The notes beneath the pieces are model-generated. The model was not told where the DNA came from, searched no databases, and worked only from the letters and a program-made list of their open reading frames with translations. Source: Pterois miles (taxonomy: Eukaryota; Chordata; Actinopteri; Perciformes; Scorpaenidae). From it: DNA of 64,000 bases. Of the stretch, positions 1 through 11,654 are shown one piece after another. The stretch's first letter is position 1. Every line of letters starts with the position of its first letter. The translations under genes and the position numbers were made by a program. The stretch lies in assembly GCA_947000775.1 (NCBI GenBank), contig CAMQGK010000567.1, forward strand, positions 8,983,001 through 9,047,000, in the 5' to 3' direction.

Positions 1-226
1 AAGAAGTCTGATTGTATAGATAAGAAAATGAGTCTACTTCTCACTTGATTTATTACCTCAGTAAACATTGTAAACATGAGTTTATGGTCTCAATCACTAG
101 TTTCAAGTCTTCTTCAATACAGCATGATGTTCATTTAGTAAATTATGGTCCCATTTAGAGTCAAATAGACCATAAAGCAGGGGATGCTTTAGGGCGTGGC
201 TACCTTGTGATTGACAGGTCGCTTCA
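1..226 (-). repeat. Interspersed repeat, inverted partner of 43.1-43.3 kb
   Basis: Read on the minus strand, this segment closely matches 43125-43320 on the plus strand. Shared landmarks are the segment around 'accataaactcatg', 'aaatgaacatcatgctgtat', 'tttatggtctgtttgactc' and 'ggtagccacgccct'. The copy is cut off by the window edge. No coding potential is visible. The class is unknown; it is probably a non-autonomous transposon or SINE-like family, since two diverged copies lie 43 kb apart. Confidence 0.75.
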
Positions 227-2400
227 AGCCTGTACCACAGGCTGTTTTATCCAACTATTTCTGGCTAACTTTTCTAGTATCACAAAGCTGGTAGATCACC
301 ATGGTAACCTATGCTGCAGGGCTAACCTGCGAGGCTAACTTCAGAGCATCAGCTCAAAACCTGCCAACAGGCCAAACAATGACTTCCATCAGTGGAAATT
401 TATGTGCATCACATATTCATAATAATCTGTTCATCATCAGACAAAAAAATTATATGTACTCACTCTACTTTAAAGACATCATTTCCACACATAAAGGCTT
501 TACCGTTAATATTTGAAAATTATTTCTAGGGTTTCTACAACTTCTTATGCTATTCTAGTTGCGTGATTATATTGCATAAATTTCACTTTTTCACCTTGAC
601 CTTCAAATTTTCCTGCATGTACGCCAGTTGTAGTTGTGAGGATGTTGCTCGTAATGAACTACTCTGCTTCTTTCACATGAGCGTATTCATAGCTTGGCGG
701 GAAAACTAAACAAGCTGGGAAAACAGCTTGTTTATTCAGGATTAACAGTTAGGCTCAGTGAAGCCAGCTAACCCAAAGAGAGTGTGACTAGACTGATGAT
801 ACAGGTCCAGGACCTGATCAGGCCCTGGACAAAACTCAGATCAACTCAGATTTAGATTGGTCTAAACAGGGCCCCGTTCATCAGATTGCATCCTTTACAT
901 ACAGTATATGTTCAAGCTGGTACTTATTAGGGTGACAGTGGCACCTACCGCAAGGCTCGTTCATCCGGCCATGGTCCCCTTCCTGGTCCGGAGGATCAAC
1001 CTGAGAGGTTTGCGGTCTTTGGACTCCGTGGATCCTCCAAACTGCTTCTCACCTCTCATGCAATTAAAAACAGGCGTTTGGTCTCTTTTCTGTATTCCTC
1101 TTATGCTTTCTCTTTGCATTTTCATGTGTTGTTACTAAACTTGCTTATCCAGATCAGGGTTGCAGGTGAGTCTGGGACCTTAAAAGGTCGACTTTTGCCA
1201 GTAGTACAGGCCCCTCAGTACCAGGTCAGCCACAGGAATTCAACAGGTGTTCTCCAAAACTATGGAGGAGTTTTATGCTAACAAGATGCTAATTGCCAGT
1301 ATTAAGAGGTTTGTCTTGTAGAGGAAATGGCTGATGTAAGGCTCGATACCACTATGTGTGATTTGGGTGAACCGGCCCTTTACGGTCCAGCCAGGTCTGC
1401 AAGTCGGGCTCACAGGTCTCCCCAGTTTTGACGGAGTACTCCAAGCCTCTGTTGTGACTGATGGGGATTGTGTCCTGTCTTCTTCACTTACATGTACTGA
1501 ATGTAAGACCTTGGCGGCAGGGAGGAGAGGATTGTTGACTGCTGCCACCTGGCAAGAAAGCAGAGCTCTATCAAGCAGGAAAAGGAAACATCTAGAGCAA
1601 CACAATCATAGCTTAGTGTGTACATGTGAAATGAAAGGAATGTAATGTATGGCATCACAGAGGAAAGGCAATAGTATTACCTGAAAGAAAGCAGCTGTAC
1701 TTCATCCGCCTCAGCTGTATTTGACTGGTACAATACAGACACTTGTGGGTTGATCCATAGTACTGTGCAAATTCAAATTCATGCTTGCTTCCATAATTGT
1801 TACAGTTTAGGGTCACAGATCACAAATCATTGGTTCAAACGTTGCGTATGATGAGACATAAGCTTCATATTTACAGTCAAATAATGCACGTCGGGTGTGA
1901 CAACAAACAAAAACATGTCGCAGGGATTATGGGATTAGGGTGTATTCACTGGCATCGCCATATTTATTATGTCAAAGTGCACCTATTGACAGTTATTGCC
2001 ACCAGACTTTAAACAAGCTTCACTTTCACATAGAGATATTACAGGTTGGTGTGTACATGGTTTTAGTCTGACAAGCGTCATTATACGAAATAGATGCAAG
2101 AAATTCAAAAATTAACATAAAACTTTAAAATTTCTAAACGACAAAAATTGATCATACAGAACATTATTTAAATTTTATTACTTAACTTTATTAGCTCATT
2201 AAAAAATTCACCATTTATTTATTTATTACTAAAATTTTGTGAACTCCATTTTTTTCCCAAAATGAAATGATAACTCAACTGTTTAATTGTGGTTTAACCA
2301 ACTTGAACATGGCTATGTACACGGCTTCTACTGGAACTGTATTCATTGCTGGAGGGCAGCAGTTGTGAGGACATGACAGCAGTAAAGTTTCTATTAACTA
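227..2400. other. Intergenic, no gene recognised
   Basis: Short open frames occur here but none has recognisable protein similarity, splice partners or codon structure. AT-rich stretches such as 2100-2280 contain several TTTATT strings that could act as minus-strand polyadenylation signals for the gene to the right. Nothing else is supported. Confidence 0.6.
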
Positions 2401-2417
2401 TTAAGAGTCAATGCTGT

Positions 2418-2423
2418 TTTATT
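2418..2423 (-). terminator. Candidate polyadenylation signal of atf7ip2
   Basis: AATAAA on the minus strand, 150 bases past the stop codon at 2573-2575. It would give a 3'UTR of about 170 bases. Further AATAAA strings near 2215-2228 are alternatives. Confidence 0.5.
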
Positions 2424-2572
2424 TCGTTTAAAAAATAATTTAAAAAAAATATGTAGGCAACATTGTGTCCAAAGACAAAAAAAAAAATCTGTATAAACCC
2501 GATGCTCTCCTTGTTATCAATCTTGAGGCACTTGAAAATAGTTTTCCATGTGAAAAGTGGGTGAATCCCTCT

Positions 2573-4483
2573 TTAAGTAGCCACTTGTGTCGTGTCCTTC
2601 TTGGCTCTATATCCTCCTCCCAAATATTCAGGTATGGCTGCAGTTACAACTTTACTGTAAGGTCCGTACCGGCCAAACGTGTCCTTGCCCACCACGGCGA
2701 CACACACCTTATGCCCGGGCTTGTACTTGTTGATCATCGCACACATGGGCAGAGGGATGGCCTTCACCTCACCGAGGCTACTCCAATCTGGGAAGATGTT
2801 GCTACCCTTCACCTTCTCCACAGTCATGAAGATGCTGCAGCGTGGACAGAGAGAGAAAACGGGGATACGTAAGAAGTGAGCAACTAAAAAAAGACTTAAA
2901 AGGACAGGAGGGCTGCAGTGAGGGCGACACGACAAATATGGCAGGACATATTGTCGTAAACGAATGAATGAAATGAACAGAATCTGGTGGATTTCTGCAG
3001 GTGAGGAAACTCAAGCTGTTGGTGTAAAGTACCTTTCTGCCATCTAGTGGCTCTTCTTTTTGTGATCAACAGCTCCCAAGTGACCGGTGAGTAGAGCTCA
3101 TTTTCATCAATTAATTTGAATATATGGTTTAGGATGATGTTTGAAAATGACAACTGATTTTCACTTCAACTTGGGTAATTACAGTACAGAACATCCACTG
3201 CTTTCCTGAGCTCCAGAGTCACACAGCGGGAAAAGTGTATGGCACTACGGGTTGCACCTGATGGCAGAAGCCCTGAAACACTTGCTAAAAAGCAGATAAC
3301 ATTAGTGGAATCATTTTCTCACAGCATCCCATATGAGAAGAATGCAAGCAGAAATGAAACGCCGGAGCTGGACGACTCGCCTGCTGGTTTTCAGTCAGCC
3401 ACACCAGCAATGGAGAGAGTTCTGTATGAAGGTCCTGACACACCCGGAGCTCCAGTGATGACAATATACAACATAGTACATATACTGTACATCTAATTCT
3501 AATGTGTCAGGCACACTGCTTGCCTCAGATATGGCTGTCTAACTCTACCATAGCTGAAACAATCAGTAGATAAATCAATTAGTCGATTGACACAAAGAAT
3601 AATCTGCAATGCTTTTGATGATCGATTAACTGCTTCAGTCCTTTTTCATGTCGAAACTGTGAAAAAAGAAAAAAATTCTCACTTATAACGTTCTCATATG
3701 ACGGGGTTTGATACTTTCTTTGCCATTTATAATTGCAAACTGAATACGTCTGGGTTTTGGACTTTTGGTCAGACATTGAAAAGACGTCATTGTGGTGATG
3801 CATTTCACAGCTGCATTTGGAGGAGTCACTGGAATGAGACAAAGTCAGTGAAAGAGGCACTCCCTTCAAAGGTAAATATTAGGCTGTCAAACAATTAATA
3901 TATTTAATTGTGATTAATCGCAAATTAATTACACATTTTTGTAGCTGTTCAAAATGTACCTCAAAGGGAGCTTTGTAAAGTATTTCATACTCTTATCAAC
4001 ATGGGAGAGGGCAAATATACTTGACTATGACTTGCCCCAAACTGACGGTGATTATCATAAAGTGGGCATGTCTGTAAAGGGGAGACTCGTGGGTACCCAT
4101 AGAACCCATTTTCATTCACATATCTTGAGGTCAGAGGTCAAGGGACCCCTTTGAAAGTGGCCATGCCAGTTTTTCCTCACCAATATGTAGCGCAAATTTG
4201 ACTTTGACAGCCCTAATAAATAACAACATTGTGGTTCAAGGTTCAGAAGGGTGATTTACTCAACACATAATCTCCCACCCTCTGCTGTTTCTCACCCGTA
4301 ACTATCCATGGGCGGCGCAGAGGGGTCTTTCTCCAACACGTCCCAGAGCACAGAGAGGCCAGCGGGGTTCCTGATGAGAGCCATTTGTACCTCTGGTCTC
4401 TGGGGGATGTTGTATGATGCCGCCTCCATTCTCAGGGTGGAGGGAAAGGGTTTGGAGGGGAGAGGAGGGAACAGGAGCTTGTC
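2573..4483 (-). other. atf7ip2: FN3 domain encoded by the last two atf7ip2 exons
   Basis: Exon 4483-4296 encodes the first FN3 strands (QRPEVQMALIRNPAGLSVLW, then DPSAPPMDSY). Exon 2834-2573 encodes the rest (SSLGEVKAIPLPMCAM, then VGKDTFGRYGPYSKV). The split codon across the 1.46 kb intron is G (GG|C). In this family the FN3 domain is the C-terminal interaction module that recruits partners such as MBD1. After it there is only a short tail ending in the residues TTQVAT. Confidence 0.88.
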
Positions 4484-7400
4484 CTTAGAGTCAGAAAAAG
4501 GAGGGAAAGGCAGTGGAGATTAATATGTGTAGCAAACATTACTGAATTACTGCTGTTTGAGTGTGTATTACCTGCTCTGAGTCTGTGTTCTTGGGAGTGT
4601 TGATTTTGCCAGTAGAGAGACGTTTGGCTTTTGCCTTTGGTTCCTCACCCTGCTTGGACTCCTCAACGTTGCTCTGTATTTCCTCTGTTGGCTCTTTCTT
4701 TATGAACGGGAGACTATTCTGAACACAACATAACAATGTGAGTAAATGAAGACACAACACTATACACACATTTTGTGTCATTAGCTACACATAACATATT
4801 TATGCATATTTTCTAAAGTATATCAAATAATGTAGAATCCTACCTTACACGCAGAAGAGCCATAAGGGTTAAGAACCGGAGGCAGCTCCTCACGTAAATC
4901 GGCTATGGCAGCCTTCAAAGCTTAACACGGATTATGTGCAATGACGAGTAACAGAGGAACAGGACGGGGACAGGGAAGAGTAGGAATAAAGGATGGGGTT
5001 ATTAATTCATGTACTCACTGACTCATATTATTTAATTAGGGTCATTATAACAGCTTATCATGTCAGTTTTTATGTGATAACAGCATGTTAATGCTGCCAC
5101 TAATTTCTTTAATGCATTATCACAATGTCTAATTTTTAGGTTGTAGTGGGCTCGGTTTTAAAGCTAGCATGAAGATACTATAATAGAAGAACTGAAGATA
5201 CAGTAATAAATATATACATCTATTTTAATAAAGCAGCATATTTGGCCACTTCCATGTTGATATTATTATGATTATTATGATTATTATTATTATTATTATT
5301 TTATGATAATGCAGTACCTGTGAGGGTTTCTGGACAATATTTGAACAGAGAAAAAAAATGTGTGATTGATTTGCAATTAAACATGATTAACTATGGACCA
5401 TCGTGTGATTATTAGTGATTAAAAATTTTAATTGATTGACAGCCTTATCATCTTACCTTCATTATCAGCACAGATCTCATTTAGAGCCTTTTTTGTTGTT
5501 TCCTGGACAGAAAGAATCGATCAGCTTCTAAGTTTACTCCATATTTATTTTAGTCAAACCAGCGTAAGTCACAACATTACTTAATAACTAGTTTTGATGA
5601 TAATCCTTTCCTGTGTGTACATGGCCAAAAAAGACTCTGCTCTGCTAAATAATTACTGTCTAAACTACAATCAACACTGATCTGTGTGAAAATAGATTTT
5701 TGTTGATTAAACGTGATGTTTGTAAGATGTATTTAACAGATTTTTCCAAGATAAGTAACTGCATACTTACCATAATTTTAGAGAGCTCTCTGCTCTTGTA
5801 CATGACCGCCGTGCTGTTTTTGTCAACTGAAAAATAAAATCACATAGAGTGAACACTCATGTAACCCACAAAAGCAAATGTTCATCAGCACACGTACACT
5901 TTGCTGGGTTCTTGGACTGTGACGTGTTTTCCACCTCAGAGTTTGGGTTCTGAAAGGCAAACAGGGAGTTTGTTAACACATTTGTTCAAATCACATATCC
6001 AGTGTTTACATCTCAAATATTATTATTTAGTGTATCTATCATCTTATTTTCTATATTAAGTTAAAACAAATCAGACAGAAAGATCATATTAAGATTTTTT
6101 TTAACTGCTTTGTGTGTTGCATTGGTTCATGTGCATGTGGGTTTGTCTGCATTAAACCTTTTTCTGTGTCTCCATCATGTAGGCAATGGCCGCTTCCGCC
6201 CTCTTGGTTACCGTGTTAATCCGAGCCTGAGGAAGACAGGAACATTCTGTAGAGATTTAATGGGTTTAAGGTATTTGTTATAACCAATATGGCTTTCAGA
6301 CATTTGCACAATAGATCCATGTTTGGTTCATGTCTGGTTGTCATGTTTGGTGTTATGATTTGAGTATATTTTTTGTGCTAAATGCAGAACCTGTGAGGGT
6401 TTCTGGACAATATTTGTCATTGTTTTGTGTTGTTAATTAATTTCCAATAATAAATATATACATACATTTACATAAAGCAGCATATTTGTCCACTTCTGTG
6501 TAGATAAGAGTATTAAATACTTGACATAGTTCCATTTAAGGTACATCTCGAACAGATTAAATGTGTGATTAATCATGATTAACTATGGCTAATCAAGCAT
6601 GTAAATACTTTAACCAATTGACAGCCCTAAAATCAAACTACCTAACTCTTATGATCCCAAACTCCCGTAGAGTTAAAACCTTGTCAATTCCATGCAGAGT
6701 GAGTACACAATGTGTACCACACTACTTCCACCGACCTCCAGTTTTTTCATGGAGTTTGCATAGTCGACTGCATGATCCAGCTGTTGAATAGTTCCTATCA
6801 GACCCTGCAGTTTGCTTTCTTTCTTTTTCACTGCAGCCTGAACCTCCTGTTCAATCAGCATTTCCACCTGTGGACAAACACACACGCAATCATATGGATG
6901 AGCTACATTCAGTAACTGCAGATTATATTTACAATCCAGTATATGCATTTAAAAAATGTAACCATGTACAGAAAAAGCATACATTTAATAATCACGCCAT
7001 ATTGTCTTACCTCAGATTGGGAAAACTTCATTTTTTTATCAGTGGCTCCAGGGGAAGCTGACCTGGAGGGCAACCTCTTCATTCTACATGCATATAGACA
7101 AACACAGAATGTCAAGATTTACTCCTGTAGGTATTCAGTTGATATTGATGCTTGTTCCTCTACACTGAGGAGCTTACAAAACACACACAAACTTACTTTA
7201 GTACCCAGATTGTAATGTGTGGAAACATGTCGCATTGCTTCTCTGCATGAAAAGACTTCTATCTAATGTGATAACATAACAGATGATAATCAGAGGTAGT
7301 CATTGGTCTTTTTGCTGTAGGACCATTTCTAAAGGACCCCGCATGTCTAATGGCATCTGCAAGATTTCACAGACCAGAAGAAATCGACCAATCAGAGCTG

Positions 7401-8958
7401 AGTTGGAGCCTGCCGTCTCTGAGAAACTGCAGTCACTCATGAGCTCCGACCAAACAGTCAAACTAGGCAGCGCTGATCAAATATGAATCAATATGCTGTT
7501 ACTGTAATAACTATTTCTCGCCTCAAATGTTTTCAGAAACATCTTGACTTTGACCATTTGATCGGAGTTCGCAAGTGACTGACAGCTTCCTCCGCTGAAT
7601 GACCAGCCAATAGGAATGCTCTCTCTCTGAAATGACCTGTGATTGGCCAAAGTCTCCCATCACTGCTAGATTTTTTTAAAGCCTGAAAATAGAGCCATGA
7701 GGAGGTTGCAAAAGTCTAGTTTTCTCTCAGAACATTTGAATTACAATATGCTGAAATGGTATTATGGAATATTTGCCCAGTGATGTCAAAACCTTTCTGC
7801 CTACTGCAGGTTTAATGTTTAGCAGTACTACTACTAATAGTGTTGTGCATTATAATGAAAAAGTCACATTAGAGCTGTTCTAAACAAAACCAATGTGCTG
7901 CTGTAGGCATCGTATTTCACATAATTTCATTTTTACACACTGAAATCAGAAGTATAAGCCTGAAGCACAACACTAAGTAAACAGTATAAACCCAGTAATA
8001 GTAAACTACACAAGCCAAATACAATATACAGTGTAACAAATATATCTTGAAACACCGTACAAATACTTGTAAATACACTGTGTAACCTGCTGTAAAGAGA
8101 AGTGGCAAAATGTGGTGCGAAAACAGGAGTACTTACTGTAGTATAGTGTGCAAGAAAAAACAGCAAAGCAAAGCAAAGTGTACAACATTTTCATTTCAAT
8201 CCTGACAAGACAGATTTCATTAAGTTGTACAAGCACTGAGTGCCAAGAAGAAAAATGTGCTGGAGCAACAAACATTTGAAGCAGTAAAAAAAAAAAAAAA
8301 AAAAACAGTGAGATACTTCATCAGCAAAAAGAGCAAAGCTGGTAGCGGAGTACATTTTGAATTTTAATGTGCTGGATGGCGTACACTTTACACACTTCAC
8401 TGCACATCCTGAGCCTCAGGATCTGAAACAGCTGTCCAGTGTACAAGCCAGTTATTAAGTTCATTTCAAACTACTGCATGGGATCGTCCAAAACAGTTTG
8501 GGCTGACACACTTCTTCCCCCTGCCAGCAAAGTGCTTCACACTATACTTTCAGAGAATCATATGATCTATCCGCTCAGATCCATCTTTTATGCAACTCCG
8601 CAACAATTTTGTTAGACAAGCAGCCATTTGTGTGTAGATTTTATTATTGGTAAACCACACTGAATAAAGCAAACTGGCAAGCTGAAACATTTATGAAGCT
8701 GTTCTGCAATCATGAAGTTGTTGGGGTGGGGGGGTGGGGGTTAACTCACCCATCCAGCAGATTCACGGCCACTTCTGTATCAGATTTCAATCCACTTGCC
8801 TCTTTCAGCGCACGCCACCTTTCAAATGCCTTTCCAATGTTCACTCGACTGTCTTGTCGCTTCTGAGAGCAAGGTCTGCCTCTTTTCCGTTTGGTGGAAT
8901 GGTTTACGTTCTTTGCTGGTCTTTCATTGTCCGTGCAACTGTGAGTTTGATCTGCCAT
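2573..8958 (-). CDS. atf7ip2: ATF7IP2-like protein (MCAF family, C-terminal FN3)
   Basis: Spliced minus-strand gene with 11 coding exons: 8958-8750, 7083-7011, 6867-6736, 6226-6158, 5949-5898, 5826-5771, 5502-5457, 4920-4844, 4718-4572, 4483-4296 and 2834-2573. Every junction keeps frame, giving 1,311 nt and 436 aa. The start ATG at 8956-8958 has an in-frame TAA two codons upstream. Residues about 95-160 are a charged heptad-like helix (VEMLIEQEVQAAVKKKESK, then ARINTVTKRAEAA), in the place where MCAF proteins bind SETDB1. Residues about 298-420 are an FN3 domain containing SLGEVKAIPLPM and GKDTFGRYGP, hallmarks of ATF7IP and ATF7IP2. Family knowledge: these are nuclear cofactors that stabilise SETDB1 and couple it to H3K9 methylation. 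The protein is shorter than the mammalian ones as I recall them. The paralogue ATF7IP is excluded mainly by synteny with emp2 and nubp1. The donors after 6736 (GTCGGT) and 6158 (GTTTAA) are weak. Confidence 0.87.
3880..4216 (+). mobile_element. MITE with TTAGGGCTGTCAA ends, in atf7ip2 intron
   Basis: The ends are inverted copies: 'aggctgtcaa' at 3881 and 'ttgacagccctaa' at 4204-4216. The inside holds 'gtgattaatcgcaa' and the stretch 'gaggtcagaggtcaaggga'. The same interior appears inverted at 40.9-41.3 kb. There is no open reading frame. The terminal motif and size suggest a hAT-type non-autonomous transposon; I could not identify a clean 8-bp target duplication. Confidence 0.72.
5195..5452 (-). 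mobile_element. Partial GGCTGTCAA MITE ending 10 nt past an exon
   Basis: It contains 'attgattgacagcc' at the right end and 'ctgtgagggtttctggac' inside. The latter is shared with 6386-6410 in a rearranged order. The terminal repeat stops only a few bases from the splice donor of the atf7ip2 exon at 5457-5502, so the intron begins GTAAGATGATAA and then runs into transposon sequence. A (ATT)n tract at 5262-5300 lies inside. Confidence 0.6.
6365..6632 (-). mobile_element. Second partial GGCTGTCAA MITE in atf7ip2
   Basis: It shares 'ctgtgagggtttctggac', 'aataaatatatacat', 'agcagcatatttg' and the terminal 'ttgacagccctaa' with the copy at 5195-5452. It lies in the intron between exons 6736-6867 and 6158-6226. 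No coding sequence. Confidence 0.6.
7280..7815 (+). repeat. Dispersed repeat in atf7ip2 intron 2
   Basis: This block shares several strings with 9640-10560: 'gcgctgatcaaatatgaatc', 'cctcaaatgttttcagaaac', 'tttttaaagcctgaaaa' (reverse complement at 9751-9771) and 'agtttctcagagac'-type flanks. The pieces are rearranged and in mixed orientation, as expected for an old non-autonomous transposon with inverted ends. No protein is encoded. Function unknown. Confidence 0.6.
8281..8304. repeat. Poly(A) tract
   Basis: A run of about 20 A bases after 'agcagtaaa' in the intron. It could be the tail of a decayed retroposon, but nothing recognisable lies upstream of it. Confidence 0.5.
8750..8958 (-). other. 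atf7ip2: atf7ip2 first coding exon with basic RWR-type motif
   Basis: It encodes residues 1-70. Residues 22-35 are strongly basic (TKRKRGRPCSQKRQD), resembling a nuclear localisation signal or AT-hook core (KRGRP). Residues 37-69 read RVNIGKAFERWRALKEASG then LKSDTEVAVNLLD. I recall similar R(I/V)N(I/V)G.AF.RWR..K...G.K(S/T)D.E.A..LLD stretches in many unrelated predicted fish proteins; I could not search to confirm. The donor CTGGATGG|GTGAGT joins in frame to 7083. An upstream acceptor at the end of 'ctttt..cttgacag' would join the noncoding exon at 10765. Confidence 0.8.
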
Positions 8959-9639
8959 ACTTTACTGCAGTGTACTGTCAAGACAAAAGTTGCATGCAGA
9001 CGGTTTTGTTGAGTGGGGGAGCATCAGAGAATGTACAAGGCTGGCATTCACAAGTCCATCACCTGGTAAACAGCTTGTTCATTTTGTTTCACTCCTAGGT
9101 ACACACAATGCTGTAATATATCAAACAAAGAGTCTTCTACTGTTCAGATATCTGTGTAACAAAAGGGGTAAAGGTAACTATTAAAATGTAAAGATTTTTT
9201 ACAGAAAAGGATAAGTTATGTACAAAATGTACTCACTGCACCGTATTAGTTTTACTAATATATTTTCTTTTCCTGCACATTGAAATGCTTTGAGTTTTAG
9301 CCCTGTTGACACACACAACATGAAGAACATAATGTGTGCTATTATTCAAACTGAACAGAGGCTTGACTTTCAGAGAGTGCAACAGTTCAGGGTTAAATGT
9401 CTGAAGTAAACAAACAATTCACCTTTACCCCAGCATAGAAGCTATTGTGATACAAGCGTATCTATCAATGAGTCCACAAGGCTTTAAAAGACCACAGTGC
9501 GATTTGTTGCCATGTTGGTTATTTGTCCCACCTCTAATGTCTATGCTCGTTTTTGCTGCTTCGTCTGTGCTGTAATGAAGTCCTTAACTTTTTCGCCGAT
9601 GTTGCAAATTGATCTGTTAACAGAAATACAGAAAAAATT

Positions 9640-10560
9640 TACACATTCAGATTAAACCTGCACTATGCAGCATATTTTTGGCATTATCTTTCAAGATAGT
9701 GTAATTCAAGCATTCTGAGAGATAACTAGACTTCTGCACCTCCTCATGTTTTCAGGCTTTAAAAAAAATCTAGTAGTGATGATATGTCATATGTGCTGAG
9801 CCAAGGCTTTGTAGCATGTGTTGAGTAATTCAGAAAGTTTTCCGTGAAGCGCTTATTCAGGCTTGTATTGTTTTAGACCTAAGATGTCGTTGAAGACATC
9901 GGAAGCAAAAATACTGTTGAGAACTTATTATTCCTGAATAAAAATGAAAACTGTCTCTCTCGTTTTCCTATAGTTACACAAGCACATTCACTGCCCTCTG
10001 CCCAGTTAAACCACTGCCACATATGTGGACTATATCTACCTGTTTTATAGTATTTGATCAATAGGTGGACGGTATCGTGTGCACGTGAAGCCCAGATGAA
10101 GCCTCATGAAATTAATCCTTTCGCAAACCAATTTGCTGGAGAGCTTCAGGGCTTCATGAAGCTTAATCTCACCATCACAAAACACTTCAGAGAGAGAGAG
10201 CGTTTCTATTGGCTGTTCATTCAACAGAGGCAACTGTCAATCAATCATAAACTCCAATCAAATGGTCCACCTAGGTAGCGCTGATCAAATATGAATCAAT
10301 ACTCTGTTACTGAAATGCCAATTTCTCTCCTCAAATGTTTTCAGAAACATGTTGTAGTTACTGTTTAGCTGCAAAATGAGCAAGTTTGCGCCGGCTGGTA
10401 ACCTCTACATGGCTGCTGGTTCACAAACTTACTCATTTTACAACTAAACATTACACCACAGGTTATTTCTGGAAAAATAGTAATTACAGGAACAGAATAT
10501 TGATTCATATTTGATCAGTGTTTTAGTTTGACCGTTTGATCAGAGTTTATGAGTGATTTG
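9640..10560 (-). repeat. Second cluster of the 7.3 kb repeat family
   Basis: Segments at 9640-9790 and 10080-10560 match pieces of 7280-7815, including 'gcgctgatcaaatatgaatc' at 10278-10297 and 'cctcaaatgttttcagaaac' at 10331. Around 10490-10540 part of the sequence recurs inverted ('tgattcatatttgatcag'). This gives a foldback arrangement of about 250 bp. It lies in the first, noncoding intron of atf7ip2. Confidence 0.55.
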
Positions 10561-10764
10561 AAACACTGTTTTCTGTGCAGGCTAACAAATACTTGGCGCT
10601 AAATGTAAAGCACTTTACCCCCACATTTTACTCGCTACTGATGCTGACAGCATCACGCGTTGGTTTGTGAAGTGGATAACAACAATTAGGAGCTAAATCA
10701 GTTGATTGTTTCAGTAGAACAGGCTAGTTTGCAAACATGCTCACTGCTAATAGGGTTAGCTTAC

Positions 10765-11000
10765 CTGTAGCTGAAGCTTTTCGCAAATTATTCCTATCCA
10801 GCAAAGAGCTACTAAACAAATCACTAGCAAACTATATAAAGTTAACGCACAAGACAGTTATTAAAACAGCTCCTACGTTAAAAAGACTTAAAATGGGATA
10901 TAATTTAATTTGAGACTACAGTACTATATGCCTGTTTTGCTAGCTTGCGTTATTCCCTTCCGGCTCAACTTCCGCCCGCTGGCAATTACTTCCTGTCCAG
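10765..11000 (-). promoter_or_regulatory. atf7ip2: atf7ip2 promoter and noncoding exon 1
   Basis: On the minus strand 11000-10955 carries three ETS-type GGAA motifs in a row (CAGGAAGT, GCGGAAGT, CCGGAAG) in a locally GC-richer stretch, a pattern typical of TATA-less housekeeping promoters. Downstream, a good donor CTACAG|GTAAGC lies at 10765/10764, giving a noncoding exon of about 185 bases. Its exact start cannot be read from sequence. Confidence 0.6.
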
Positions 11001-11187
11001 TTTCTTCAGAGTAAAAGCGTCATCTCCAAAAATGTTGTGAGATTAAAAAACTTAAATTCATCTCTAAAACTAAGTAAATCTGTCTCAGAACAGTCTTTCT
11101 GACACGTACTTTCACCACTGTTTTGTCAGTAACTGTGTAAAATAAAAAATTAAAAATATGGGCCCTCAAAATCAGTATAAAATGTGT

Positions 11188-11190
<3 letters not shown>

Positions 11191-11254
<64 letters not shown>
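11191..11254. repeat. (GT)32 microsatellite
   Basis: An uninterrupted GT dinucleotide tract between the atf7ip2 promoter and the 3' end of emp2. Confidence 0.97.
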
Positions 11255-11256
<2 letters not shown>

Positions 11257-11648
11257 AATGTTATAGTCAAAATATCTTGGCACATCACTGATTACTTTCA
11301 CAACAATCAACTCTAACGTGACAAAAATACAAACAAAACAAGTTCAGAGTTCAAGGATAGCATCATGGGTGACATAAATAGTAAACTTCCTCATTGCAAT
11401 AAAAGCAAGTGCAATTGCTATGAATTTCTGACCAACTATTTGAGATTATTTTTAACTTTTGAACACTGAAAATAAAGAAATTTATCTTGCACTACGACAT
11501 GGAAGAGAAAAGTGAAAAATTTTTATTTCCGCAGACAAGTGGAGGTGTGGGGAAGAGGGCCAGCAGGTACCAACAGTGTATAATGAGTACTGATGAATAA
11601 TGACAGATTTGGCACACACACAAAGGAAAATATTCATTGTAAAATACA

Positions 11649-11654
11649 TTTATT
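11649..11654 (-). terminator. emp2: Candidate distal polyadenylation signal of emp2
   Basis: AATAAA on the minus strand, 2.9 kb past the emp2 stop codon. Mammalian EMP2 has a multi-kilobase 3'UTR, so a distal site is plausible. Another AATAAA near 13302 is an alternative. Confidence 0.45.
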
